From contig JAOZUP010000010.1 in assembly GCA_029938595.1 (NCBI GenBank), positions 1-23,568 on the forward strand: 23,568 bases of DNA, given 5' to 3'. Made by a program: the position numbers and the translations under genes. The notes under the pieces were generated by a model. The model had not been told where the DNA came from. It searched no databases and saw only the letters and a list, made by a program, of their open reading frames with translations. Shown here piece by piece: positions 1 to 6,858 of this stretch; position 1 is the stretch's first letter, and each line of letters opens with the position of its first letter. This DNA comes from Thermoanaerobaculales bacterium. GTDB lineage: Bacteria; Acidobacteriota; Thermoanaerobaculia; Thermoanaerobaculales; Sulfomarinibacteraceae.

Positions 1-441
1 GTCCTCCTCGATCTCTCGGACGCTCGACCCGGGCTCAACTCGTACCCCATCAACGCGAGCGACATCCCGCTGCCCGCCGAGGTGGACGTGGTCAGTGTCG
101 ACCCGCCCGCAATCACTCTCGAGCTGGAGCGTCAGGCTGCGCGGCTGGTTCCGATCCGGCCCCTGATCGATGGCGAGCCGGCCCCCGGATTTGTCCTCGG
201 CGAGGTACGTGTCGTACCCTGGGAGTACACTGTCGAGGGACCCGAGAGTCTCATCCTGGCCCTCGAGTCGGTCGGAACGAGCCAGGTTTCGATCGAAGGG
301 GCGGTCGGTCCCGTGGAGGCCGTAGTCCAACCAGCCCTGCCAAATCCACAGCTGCGGGCGCTCGGTCTGGGGCCGATTCAGGTCACCGTGGACATCGTTC
401 CAGAGATCCTCCTGGATGAGGAGGAAGCTGTTAGCGATTGA
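1..441 (+). CDS. YbbR/CdaR-like domain protein, C-terminal fragment
   Basis: The reading frame is open from the first base to a TGA at 439-441, giving about 146 residues of a protein whose start lies outside the window. The fragment shows YbbR-repeat hallmarks: a strand starting VLLDLSDARPGLNSYPI, then DIPLPAEV, a V-x-P-P step followed by ITLELE, and VPIRPLIDGEPAPGFVLGEV leading into VVPWEYTVEGPESL. These look like one complete repeat and part of another. In Firmicutes CdaR (YbbR) is an extracytoplasmic regulator of the diadenylate cyclase CdaA, and cdaA-cdaR-glmM is a common gene order. glmM starts 118 bases downstream here, which supports the assignment. Whether a cdaA gene lies upstream cannot be seen. 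The family call is firm; the regulatory role is inferred from context. Confidence 0.8.
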   Translation, partial: VLLDLSDARPGLNSYPINASDIPLPAEVDVVSVDPPAITLELERQAARLVPIRPLIDGEPAPGFVLGEVRVVPWEYTVEGPESLILALESVGTSQVSIEGAVGPVEAVVQPALPNPQLRALGLGPIQVTVDIVPEILLDEEEAVSD

Positions 442-470
442 CGATACGGAATTAGGTATAGGCGCTCGAA

Positions 471-530
471 GGGAGGGGATAAACCCCTCCCCTACAAAAA
501 GAACCGTAAGGGCGGGGTTTATCCCCGCCC
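471..530. repeat. Pair of inverted REP-like palindromes (REPIN-like)
   Basis: There are two perfect 8-bp stems with 5-nt loops. The first is GGGAGGGG/CCCCTCCC around ATAAA (471-491). The second is GGGCGGGG/CCCCGCCC around TTTAT (510-530). The second hairpin is the reverse complement of the first except for one base pair in each arm, so the two lie head to head 18 bases apart. This is the organisation of a REP doublet. It sits between the ybbR-like gene and glmM. It could fold in mRNA or attenuate readthrough, but there is no T-tract, so a plain terminator call is not supported. Confidence 0.7.
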
Positions 531-559
531 GCATGTCGCTTCTGGACTAAGGTAAGAGA

Positions 560-1888
560 ATGAAATCACTTTTTGGAACCGACGGAATACGCGGGAGAGC
601 CTTCGAGCCACCGCTGGACGAGGACACCATCCGCCGCCTCGGCGCTGCCCTTGCCGCCAGTCTGGTCGAGGAGTGCTCCGAAGCCCACATCCTTCTCGCG
701 GGAGATACACGAATCTCCACCGCTTCTCTCGCCGAATGGCTGGCCTCGAGCTTTCAGGCGGCCGGGGGAAAGGTGACCTGGGCAGGCGTACTGCCGACGC
801 CGGCTGTCTCGCGCCTCCTGCCCCAAGGGAACTGCACGGCGGGAGTTGTCATCTCGGCTTCTCACAACCCCGCCCACGACAACGGCATCAAGATCCTCGC
901 TCCCGGCGGGGAAAAGCTGGCCGACGAGCGGGAACGTCACCTCGAGGTGAGCATCCCTGACAGCCCGATCGAGATCGGGCCCGGCCTGCCGGCGATCGAT
1001 ACATCGCTCGCTGAACGCTATGTGGATCTGCTGGTGGCAAGCCATCCGACGCCGAACCCGCTCTCAGGACTGCACGTCGTGGTGGATGCGGCCAACGGCG
1101 CCGCATCGGAGATTGCTCACCCGTTCCTCGAAAAACTCGGGGCCCGGGTCACGGCCATCGCCTCCGAACCGGACGGCCACAATATCAACGCGGATTGCGG
1201 TGCCACCGCACCGGACAGGCTCGCACGCATGGTGGTCGAGCTTGGCGCCCAGGCGGGCCTCGCCCTCGACGGTGATGCCGATCGAGCCGTGCTGGTCGAC
1301 GAATCCGGTTCGATACTGGATGGAGACGACATCCTATTGGCGTGGGCCCGAACGCTTCGCGCCAGTTCTCAGCTGCCCGGCGGACAGGTGGTAGCGACGG
1401 TGATGAGCAATTTCGGTCTCGAAAACGTGCTGCGCCGGGAGGGCATGGAGCTCATCCGCTGTCCGGTTGGCGACCGTGCAGTGTGGTTGACGATGACCGA
1501 GCACGGCGCCGCCCTCGGTGGGGAGCAATCAGGGCACATCATCTGCTCACACTACGGTGTTTCTGGGGACGGCCTCTTGACCGGCTCACACCTTCTCGCG
1601 ATCGCAGCCGATCGCGGAGTACCGGTTTCCGCGCTATCCGACCTCGAGAGGCTGCCGCAGATCCTGATCAACGTCACCGTGGAGAGAAAGCTGCCGTTCG
1701 AGGATCTGCCACGGGTCTCGAAAGCGCTGGCCCATGCCCACGAAACCCTCGATACCAGGGGCCGCATCCTCCTGCGCTACTCGGGCACCGAACCTCTGGC
1801 GCGCGTAATGATCGAAGGTGAGGACGCAAACGAAATCCAAGCGCTGGCCGACAGCATCGCCGAGGCGATTCGCAGCGAACTGCGCTAA
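560..1888 (+). CDS. glmM: Phosphoglucosamine mutase GlmM
   Basis: GlmM interconverts glucosamine-6-phosphate and glucosamine-1-phosphate, supplying UDP-GlcNAc for peptidoglycan and LPS in the cytoplasm. The 442-residue product has the usual length and all four family motifs. The N-terminal FGTDGIRG is at residues 5-12. The phosphoserine loop ISASHNP (98-104) carries catalytic Ser101. The metal-binding loop DGDADR is at 237-242. The sugar-binding GEQSGH is at 321-326, and the phosphate-binding RYSGTEPLARVM at 406-417. PDGHNINADCGA (204-215) is also typical. The ATG at 560 is preceded by AAGG at 549-552, a suitable spacing. The upstream ybbR-like gene matches the conserved cdaR-glmM pairing, although 118 bases and a REP pair separate them. 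Nothing in the protein looks damaged. Confidence 0.97.
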   Translation: MKSLFGTDGIRGRAFEPPLDEDTIRRLGAALAASLVEECSEAHILLAGDTRISTASLAEWLASSFQAAGGKVTWAGVLPTPAVSRLLPQGNCTAGVVISASHNPAHDNGIKILAPGGEKLADERERHLEVSIPDSPIEIGPGLPAIDTSLAERYVDLLVASHPTPNPLSGLHVVVDAANGAASEIAHPFLEKLGARVTAIASEPDGHNINADCGATAPDRLARMVVELGAQAGLALDGDADRAVLVDESGSILDGDDILLAWARTLRASSQLPGGQVVATVMSNFGLENVLRREGMELIRCPVGDRAVWLTMTEHGAALGGEQSGHIICSHYGVSGDGLLTGSHLLAIAADRGVPVSALSDLERLPQILINVTVERKLPFEDLPRVSKALAHAHETLDTRGRILLRYSGTEPLARVMIEGEDANEIQALADSIAEAIRSELR

Positions 1889-1898
1889 ACGCTCTCCC

Positions 1899-1915
1899 GC
1901 GGTGCCAGGCACCGC
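1899..1915 (+). terminator. Possible weak terminator hairpin after glmM
   Basis: GCGGTG (1899-1904) and CACCGC (1910-1915) pair around the 5-nt loop CCAGG, ten bases after the glmM stop. Only CAAAA follows and there is no T-run, so rho-independent termination is doubtful. It may simply be a small hairpin at the operon end. Confidence 0.3.
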
Positions 1916-1920
1916 CAAAA

Positions 1921-2268
1921 GCTGTCATCCTGAGCTTTTCAGGGCCCTTGCGGGCTGACAATACGGGAAATGACAACGGGCGGACGGCCCGTGATCGCTA
2001 TCGGAATCGCAATCGCTATCGATGCGCCCCGTGCCAATCCGGCCATTCGATAGCGATACCGATAGCGATACCGATAGCGAGCTGGCGGGTTTGGTCCTCC
2101 TCAGACCGACAGTCCCACCTATGTCATTGGAAGCGAGTGGAGGCCGCAGGCCGGAAAGAGTCGAAGGATCTCCTCCAGCTTGGTGAGGTATTCCATCCCT
2201 GAACGTCGCTCCGTGCTTCGGGGGGTCCTTCGACTCGCTCGTCTAACTCGCTCGCTCAGGATGACAGC
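1921..2268. repeat. Gene-free repeat cassette bounded by 15-bp inverted repeats
   Basis: The gap between glmM and the hydrolase gene (1889-2289, about 400 bases) contains no credible gene. It is a nest of repeats. GCTGTCATCCTGAGC at 1921-1935 has its exact reverse complement at 2254-2268. A hexamer-armed inverted repeat lies at 1993-2080. GAGTCGAAGGATC occurs near 2157-2170. A segment beginning CCTTCGACTCGC at 2227 runs to the right-hand end. GGCTGTCATCC recurs at 3322-3332, followed again by TTCGACTCGC, so the end sequence belongs to a dispersed family. No target-site duplication is visible outside the 15-bp ends. Confidence 0.55.
1993..2080 (+). repeat. Hexamer-armed inverted repeat, copy 1
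   Basis: The left arm (about 1993-2023) is built from degenerate ATCGNN hexamers: ATCGCT, ATCGGA, ATCGCA, ATCGCT. The right arm (2048-2080) is the opposite-strand version, with alternating CGATAG and CGATAC units. The arms pair over most of their length around a spacer of about 25 bases. Copy 2 at 5435-5530 has the same design, and its right arm read on the minus strand matches the start of this left arm (GTGATCGC, then ATCGGAATCGC). The two copies are therefore in opposite orientation. It is not a CRISPR: the units are 6 bp and contiguous. Confidence 0.7.
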
Positions 2269-2289
2269 CATGGGGGTTTTGCACGAGGT

Positions 2290-3099
2290 TCAACTGATGC
2301 CTTCCCCGACGATTGTGATGATCGAGCGCGCGACGCGGTCCGGCTCTTCGAGGGGCAGGAGGTGACCGCAGTCTTCGAGAATCTCGAGGCGGGCGCCGGG
2401 TATGCCGGCAGCCGCTTCCTCGGCCCAGGCGCGAAAGCCCAGCGTCTCGCGGTCGCCGGCGAGAACGAGGGTCGGGGCCTCGATCTCGGCGAGACGATCG
2501 GGCACAGCCCATGATCGTTCGACCGCGTCCCTCTCGGTGGCCAAGTACTCCGCCCCGGGGAAGTCGCGCGTGATCTTCTCCGCCGCCTCACGAATACCGG
2601 CCTTGGAAAAGGAGAACTCGAACAGAGGGTTTTCGGACCACGGCCCGGCCATGGCCGCGGCGATGCCGTCGGTCCTCGCGACACGCGCCACCTGCATGAG
2701 GTTTTCCATGAAGGCGGGTTCAAAAGCTCGATCGGGCATCACCGGCGACATCAGCAGCAGAGATCCCACCCGACCGGCCATCGTCAGGGCCACCTCGAGC
2801 GCGATGCCGCCACCGACCGAGTAACCCACCACGGCAGCCGAGTCGACACCGGCATCGTCAAGCACCGCCGCCATGTCGGCAGCGTGGTTGATCCAGTGGT
2901 AACCCGAGTTGGGCCGGGCACTGCGACCGTGCCCCCGGAGATCGGGCCGAAGCACCCTGAGTCCGGCCTCTCGAAGCTCCGGCATCACCGGATCCCAGAT
3001 GCGCCGGTCCTGAGTGTGACCGTGGATCAGGAGAACCGGCGAGCCAGACCCTTCATCGTCGTAGTAGAGCTTCACGTCGGCATTGTTGGCTTCCGGCAT
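2290..3099 (-). CDS. Alpha/beta-fold hydrolase
   Basis: This is a 269-residue cytoplasmic hydrolase of the alpha/beta fold, with no signal peptide. The oxyanion region LLIHGHTQD is at 23-31, followed by RPDLRGHGRS (51-60), a signature of this family. The nucleophile elbow GYSVGG (92-97) contains Ser94. The acid is probably Asp216 in LAGDRE and the base His246 in CGHLLPLE, so the triad is complete. I chose the ATG at 3099 because GGGAGG lies just upstream. The frame stays open further upstream, but that extension encodes only the translated ATTTCGG repeat. The substrate cannot be told from sequence; esterases, lactonases and MhpC/BphD-type C-C hydrolases all look like this. It is a single gene flanked by repeat-rich gaps on both sides. 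Confidence 0.9.
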   Translation of the reverse strand: MPEANNADVKLYYDDEGSGSPVLLIHGHTQDRRIWDPVMPELREAGLRVLRPDLRGHGRSARPNSGYHWINHAADMAAVLDDAGVDSAAVVGYSVGGGIALEVALTMAGRVGSLLLMSPVMPDRAFEPAFMENLMQVARVARTDGIAAAMAGPWSENPLFEFSFSKAGIREAAEKITRDFPGAEYLATERDAVERSWAVPDRLAEIEAPTLVLAGDRETLGFRAWAEEAAAGIPGARLEILEDCGHLLPLEEPDRVARSIITIVGEGIS

Positions 3100-3141
3100 C
3101 GCGCCTCCCTCTGCTGAATTCACCTGATTGTAAACGGGTCG

Positions 3142-3173
3142 ATTTCGGATTTCGGATTTCGGATTTCGGATTT
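3142..3173. repeat. Heptamer tandem repeat (ATTTCGG)n
   Basis: Four perfect head-to-tail copies of ATTTCGG occupy 3142-3169, followed by a partial ATTT, about 40 bases upstream of the hydrolase start codon. On the minus strand the heptamers translate to a spurious KSEIRNP-type peptide that would be fused to the hydrolase if the wrong start were used. No inverted partner is seen nearby. Confidence 0.85.
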
Positions 3174-3232
3174 GCCATACATCCAGCTTCACGCTGTTCG
3201 ATACACCGTGACGAGCCTACACACCGAAGAAC

Positions 3233-3269
3233 CACAGAGGCACAGAGGGACACAGAGGAAAACACAGAG
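3233..3269. repeat. Interspersed CACAGAG repeat array
   Basis: CACAGAG occurs four times in direct orientation, starting at 3233, 3241, 3251 and 3263. The start-to-start spacing grows from 8 to 10 to 12 bases. It is the second short-repeat type in the gene-free gap between the hydrolase and mrp. That gap (3100-3536, about 437 bases) holds no credible gene. Confidence 0.75.
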
Positions 3270-3321
3270 TTTCTTCTTGACAGGGCCTCGAGGCAACCGT
3301 GACGTTCTCGTCCACCCACTT

Positions 3322-3375
3322 GGCTGTCATCCTTCGACTCGCACACTTCGTTCGCTCGATCAGGGAAACGGCTGA
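3322..3375. repeat. Dispersed GGCTGTCATCC/CCTTCGACTCGC repeat
   Basis: GGCTGTCATCC at 3322-3332 matches the end sequences of the 1921-2268 cassette. It runs directly into TTCGACTCGC, which together with the preceding CC recreates the CCTTCGACTCGC seen at 2227. CTTCGTTCGCTCG and TCAGG follow, similar to the CTCGCTCGCTCAGG order at 2248-2260. It is a second copy of the same repeat family. Confidence 0.5.
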
Positions 3376-3409
3376 CCCGACTCCGGCGTCAGAAAGACCA
3401 CTCCCAAAA

Positions 3410-3459
3410 CTCAGAAGATCACGAGGCGGGTGTCCTCACCCGCATCGTGAAGTTCTGAG
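3410..3459. repeat. 50-bp imperfect palindrome upstream of mrp
   Basis: Three nested stems share one axis: CTCAGAA/TTCTGAG (3410-3416 with 3453-3459), TCACGA/TCGTGA (3419-3424 with 3445-3450) and GCGGGTG/CACCCGC (3426-3432 with 3437-3443). The loop is TCCT. Twenty base pairs form, with only a 2x2 and a 1x1 mismatch. It ends about 77 bases upstream of the mrp start codon. It may be a REP-type repeat, a terminator without a T-run, or a leader hairpin; the sequence does not decide. Confidence 0.7.
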
Positions 3460-3536
3460 AGGGGCGGCCATGGTCGAGATGGGTTACACTTTGCAGCCGC
3501 TGCTCGGTTATCGGGCGGCCCAACTGGAGGTACCGA

Positions 3537-4604
3537 ATGGCGCTGACAGAACAGATGATCCTTGAGAAGCTGAACGAGATTCACGCGCCGGGCAGCCAGA
3601 TGAGCCTGGTCGAGTCCGGCGCGGTGCGTCAGCTCGAAGTGGAAGGCACATCGGTCACGATCGTCCTCGCGGTTGACGCGCCGCAACCGTCGACTGCCGG
3701 CGAGGTCAAGACAGCGGTCGAGGAAGCCCTGGCCGCGATGGATGAGGTCGAAACCGCCGCGGTCACGGTGCATCCCCTGCTGACAACCGTGCAGCCAGGA
3801 CCCGCTGCCACACCCGAGCCACCGCCCACCTGGGCTGACAAGATTCCCGACGTCCGCAACGTTATCGCCGTCGCGTCAGGTAAGGGTGGCGTCGGCAAGT
3901 CCACGGTGTCGGCCAACCTGGCCCTCGCACTGGCCGCCCTCGGTCACAAGGTGGGACTCCTCGACGCCGATATCTACGGCCCCTCGCAGCAAATCATGAT
4001 GGGCACCACCGAAGAACCAAAGGGCGACCCCGAAGGAAAGATCCACCCCGTCGAGGCGCCGGGAGGGGTCAAGGTGATGTCCTTCGGCTTCCTCGTCGAT
4101 CCCGATCAGCCCGTGATCTGGCGCGGGCCAATGCTGCAGAAGGCCCTCGAGCAATTTGTCGGCGACGTCCTGTGGGGAGAGCTCGATTACCTCGTGGTCG
4201 ACCTGCCGCCCGGGACCGGCGACGTGGCGCTGACCCTGTGCCAGAACGTGCCCATGGCCGGGGTCGTGATCGTCACTACACCACAGGACGTGGCCCTGGT
4301 CGACGCCCGCAAGAGCCTCCACATGTTCCGCAAGCTGGAGGTCCCGGTGCTCGGCATCGTTGAAAACATGAGCGCCTACGAGTGTCCCGAGTGCGGGCAC
4401 GTCGAGCATATATTCGGCGCCGGCGGCGGCCGGCGCACCGCGGAGGAGCTCGAGACCCCCCTCCTCGGGTCGATCCCGCTCGACGCCGCAATTGTCATCG
4501 GCGGTGACACCGGCAAACCGGTGGTGGCCGAGCGCCCCGACTCCCCCGCCGGCCGTGCCTTCACCGAGCTCGCGCGCAAACTGAGTCAGGGCGATTCTGA
4601 GTAG
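3537..4604 (+). CDS. mrp: Mrp/ApbC-family Fe-S cluster carrier ATPase with DUF59 domain
   Basis: Members of this family (Mrp, ApbC, Nbp35-like) bind a [4Fe-4S] cluster at a dimer interface and hand it to apoproteins in the cytoplasm. The 355-residue product begins with a DUF59/MIP18-type domain (about 3-83, with APGSQMSLVESGAVRQLEV). A proline-rich linker (87-97) leads to the deviant-Walker P-loop domain. The P-loop SGKGGVGKST is at 114-123, LLDADIYGPS at 141-150 and DLPPGTGD at 222-229. The cluster-binding CPEC (Cys283, Cys286) is intact. ATG 3537 follows GGAGG at a normal distance. The last 19 bases overlap the convergent gene ending at 4586. It stands alone, with no suf or isc genes nearby. 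Confidence 0.95.
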   Translation: MALTEQMILEKLNEIHAPGSQMSLVESGAVRQLEVEGTSVTIVLAVDAPQPSTAGEVKTAVEEALAAMDEVETAAVTVHPLLTTVQPGPAATPEPPPTWADKIPDVRNVIAVASGKGGVGKSTVSANLALALAALGHKVGLLDADIYGPSQQIMMGTTEEPKGDPEGKIHPVEAPGGVKVMSFGFLVDPDQPVIWRGPMLQKALEQFVGDVLWGELDYLVVDLPPGTGDVALTLCQNVPMAGVVIVTTPQDVALVDARKSLHMFRKLEVPVLGIVENMSAYECPECGHVEHIFGAGGGRRTAEELETPLLGSIPLDAAIVIGGDTGKPVVAERPDSPAGRAFTELARKLSQGDSE

Positions 4605-5335
4605 TTGACGTTGACCGTGGTGGTACCGTCCTCCGAATTCAGGATCGCCATCACGGTGCGGCCCGAACCCTCGTGACTGCCGTTGACCATGCCACCCTGG
4701 GTGTCGTCCTGGGAGAAGGTGTTCACGCTGACCGAATATCCCTCTCCTTCGAGCGCCGAGCGGTAGAACTCCAACACCTTGGCCACCGGATCCGAGGTCT
4801 CGAGTTGGAAGCCCCCGCTGACTGAATCAGCAGTGTTCAGGCTGTGCCGGTTTGCAGGCTCTGCTCCCGTGTACACAGGCACCCAGGCCGGAAGATTTTC
4901 GGAAACCACGCCAGCCTGGTAGACCACGGAACCGTCGTCAGTCGTAATGTTGACCGAACCGCTCTCTGCAACCCCGCTGGCGTCTATCGTGACCTCGCCA
5001 TCGTCGGTTGTGAAGCTGAACTTGCCCTCCTCGATGTCTGAGAAGTTGACTGTAACGACCTCTCCGGTTTTGGTGTTGCGGACGGTGATCGTGCCCTCAT
5101 CTTCATCGGTCGACACTTCTTCAAGCTCAGGGTTGAGCTTGACTATCAGGCGCGCTGTCGCCATGGCCGGATTATCCTCGAAATCTCCCGCCACCGCCTT
5201 AACCTTGTTCGCCACCAGGAAACCGGCGACCGTCATCACAATCACCGCGAGAATAACCAACGCCCCGCAGCCGATCCCGACCCACGCCCAGACCGGAAGC
5301 CCCGTTTTTGCCGGTGCCTGCTCGCCGTTGCTCAT
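4586..5335 (-). CDS. Single-pass membrane protein of unknown function
   Basis: The product is 249 residues: a short polar N-terminus, one strong membrane segment (about 15-41, starting VWAWVGIGCGALVIL), then a long acidic, beta-rich extracytoplasmic part. Repeated TxDDG phrases (FTTDDGEVTID and ITTDDGSVV, about 108-138) suggest two related strands. The C-terminal third starts with LPAWVPVYTGAEP and contains DPVAKVLEFYRSALEGEGYSV (182-202). That pattern recurs in uncharacterised bacterial proteins, but I cannot name a family. The start at 5335 is preferred over an in-frame ATG four codons upstream, because GGAGG sits inside those codons at the right spacing. The 3' end overlaps mrp tail to tail by 19 bases. 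No function is assigned. Confidence 0.75.
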   Translation of the reverse strand: MSNGEQAPAKTGLPVWAWVGIGCGALVILAVIVMTVAGFLVANKVKAVAGDFEDNPAMATARLIVKLNPELEEVSTDEDEGTITVRNTKTGEVVTVNFSDIEEGKFSFTTDDGEVTIDASGVAESGSVNITTDDGSVVYQAGVVSENLPAWVPVYTGAEPANRHSLNTADSVSGGFQLETSDPVAKVLEFYRSALEGEGYSVSVNTFSQDDTQGGMVNGSHEGSGRTVMAILNSEDGTTTVNVNYSESP

Positions 5336-5434
5336 CACAACCTCCATCTGCGGCCGCCCAGGCCGCTGCCATTTCGTTGATGCGGGGAGGATACCACCGT
5401 TCGCGAGAGGGGTGGAGAGAACGAGGAGAGTCCA

Positions 5435-5530
5435 ATCGCTATCGCTATCGCTATCGGTATCGGTATCGGTATCGGCCTCTCATGCCGCACCGCGTTCGAT
5501 AGCGATAGCGAAAGCGATTCCGATTGCGAT
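5435..5530 (-). repeat. Hexamer-armed inverted repeat, copy 2
   Basis: The left arm (5435-5476) has three ATCGCT units, three ATCGGT units and one ATCGGC unit. The right arm (5497-5530) has CGATAG and AGCGAA/AGCGAT-type units decaying into CCGATTGCGATCACG. About 20 bases separate the arms. Read on the minus strand, it begins CGTGATCGCAATCGGAATCGC, nearly identical to the left arm of copy 1 at 1991. It lies in the 271-base gap between two divergent genes and would be part of the leader of the downstream CNNM-like gene if that promoter lies upstream. Confidence 0.7.
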
Positions 5531-5606
5531 CACGACAACACCGGTGGATCTCAAACAACAATCCGGCTACGATGTCCTGTAGTGGACGAACCCGGGAGCA
5601 AACGTA

Positions 5607-6836
5607 GTGGACGCTGACATCATCGCGGTGATCCTCTGCCTGTTCGGTTCTGCATTCTTCTCCGGTTCCGAGACCGCCCTCACCTCGCTGCCCGTGACCC
5701 GCCTCGAGGCCCTCCGTGAGAGGAGCGGCCGCCTCACGCGGGCCGGGCTCGACCGCTGGGCCGACGCGCCCCAGGACTTCCTGATCACCATCCTGGTCGG
5801 CAACAACCTTGTCAACGTCCTCGCTTCGGCCCTCGCCACCTCGATCGCCTACCGCGTCTCCGAGAACGGCGGTCTCGCGCTGGTCGTGGGTCTCATGACG
5901 CTCGGAATCCTGATCTTCGGCGAGATCACCCCCAAGACCCTCGCGCAACGCCATGCCGAGTGGATCGCCGCCCGGGTGGCACCAATTCTCTACGTACTCG
6001 ATCTCGTGCTGACCCCAATCAACAGGGTGCTCGGGTTGCTCGCGCGGGTGCTCTCCCATGGCGAGGGCCCTGAGCTCCCCGTCACCGAGAAGGATCTGCT
6101 CTTCATGCTCCGGCTCGCCCACCGCCACGCCCACCTGCCCCGCGACTCACGTTGGATGATCGAGTCGGTCTTGCGCTTCCAATACGCTGTGGCTCGCGAG
6201 GTCATGGTTCCACGGCCGATGGTTGCGACCGTCGACAGCTCCTGGGAGCTCGAGACCCTGCAGGATTTCATCACAACAACCCCGCACAGCCGGTTCCCGG
6301 TAGTCGAGGGATCACCCGACGACATCGTCGGCGTACTCCACGCCAAGCACCTGCTGCGCCTGCGCCCCGATCAGTCGTGGCTCGATCTCGTGGTGTCGGC
6401 GGTCTTCGTCCCCGAGAGCCGCGCCCTGCCCGATCTGCTGCAGGACTTCCGGCGGACGGGAAAACACCTTGCCCTCGTCCTCGACGAGTTCGGCGGGCTG
6501 TCCGGAATCGTGACTCTCGAGGACGTGCTGGAGCTGGTGGTCGGAGATATCCAGGACGAGTTCGATATCGCCGGGGAGAGCGTCATCGAGGCTACCGACA
6601 ATGGCTGGCGGGTGGCCGGTCATCTCTCCTTACGACGACTCGAGTCGATTCTCCACCGTAACATCGAGCAACCCGAGGACATCGACTCGGTTGGCGGCCT
6701 CGTCACCGACCTCCTCGAGGACGAGGCTACGATCGGGTCGACGGTCGAGTGGGACGGCCTGCGCCTCGAGGTCGAAGAGGTCGAGGACGGTCGCGCCACC
6801 AGGGTGCTGGTGACTCGCGTCCCCGCCGAAGCCTGA
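5607..6836 (+). CDS. CNNM/CorC (HlyC/TlyC) family membrane protein with CBS pair
   Basis: The 409-residue product has the standard order for this family. A DUF21 (CNNM) membrane domain covers about 1-150, with FSGSETALTSL (18-28), VGNNLVN (64-70) and FGEITPKTLA (104-113). Two CBS motifs cover about 200-317, beginning with VMVPRPMVATVD and ending DEFGGLSGIVTLEDVLELVVGDI. The C-terminal CorC_HlyC domain covers about 325-405. Members transport or regulate Mg2+ or other divalent cations across the inner membrane; the old hemolysin name is not functional evidence. The GTG at 5607 has GGGAG 8 bases upstream, and the first residues already form a membrane segment. It is monocistronic and followed by a heptamer inverted repeat. 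Confidence 0.92.
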   Translation: MDADIIAVILCLFGSAFFSGSETALTSLPVTRLEALRERSGRLTRAGLDRWADAPQDFLITILVGNNLVNVLASALATSIAYRVSENGGLALVVGLMTLGILIFGEITPKTLAQRHAEWIAARVAPILYVLDLVLTPINRVLGLLARVLSHGEGPELPVTEKDLLFMLRLAHRHAHLPRDSRWMIESVLRFQYAVAREVMVPRPMVATVDSSWELETLQDFITTTPHSRFPVVEGSPDDIVGVLHAKHLLRLRPDQSWLDLVVSAVFVPESRALPDLLQDFRRTGKHLALVLDEFGGLSGIVTLEDVLELVVGDIQDEFDIAGESVIEATDNGWRVAGHLSLRRLESILHRNIEQPEDIDSVGGLVTDLLEDEATIGSTVEWDGLRLEVEEVEDGRATRVLVTRVPAEA

Positions 6837-6858
6837 TGCCGGAGTAGGAAACAAGATG

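Noticed and set aside
1993..2080. Possible CRISPR array
   Set aside because: Units are 6 bp, contiguous and inverted between arms; there are no 20-50 bp repeats with unique spacers and no cas genes.
1948..2365. Short plus-strand frames downstream of glmM
   Set aside because: They translate the hexamer repeat (Arg-Asn-Arg-Tyr and Ala-Ile-Pro-Ile patterns) and dispersed repeats; no ribosome site or conserved sequence.
3100..3192. Longer N-terminus for the alpha/beta hydrolase
   Set aside because: The extra residues are the translated heptamer repeat, and a strong ribosome site precedes the internal ATG at 3099.
5451..6134. 227-codon minus-strand frame ending in Arg-Tyr repeats
   Set aside because: It is antisense to the CNNM-like gene, and its C-terminus is simply the translated hexamer repeat.
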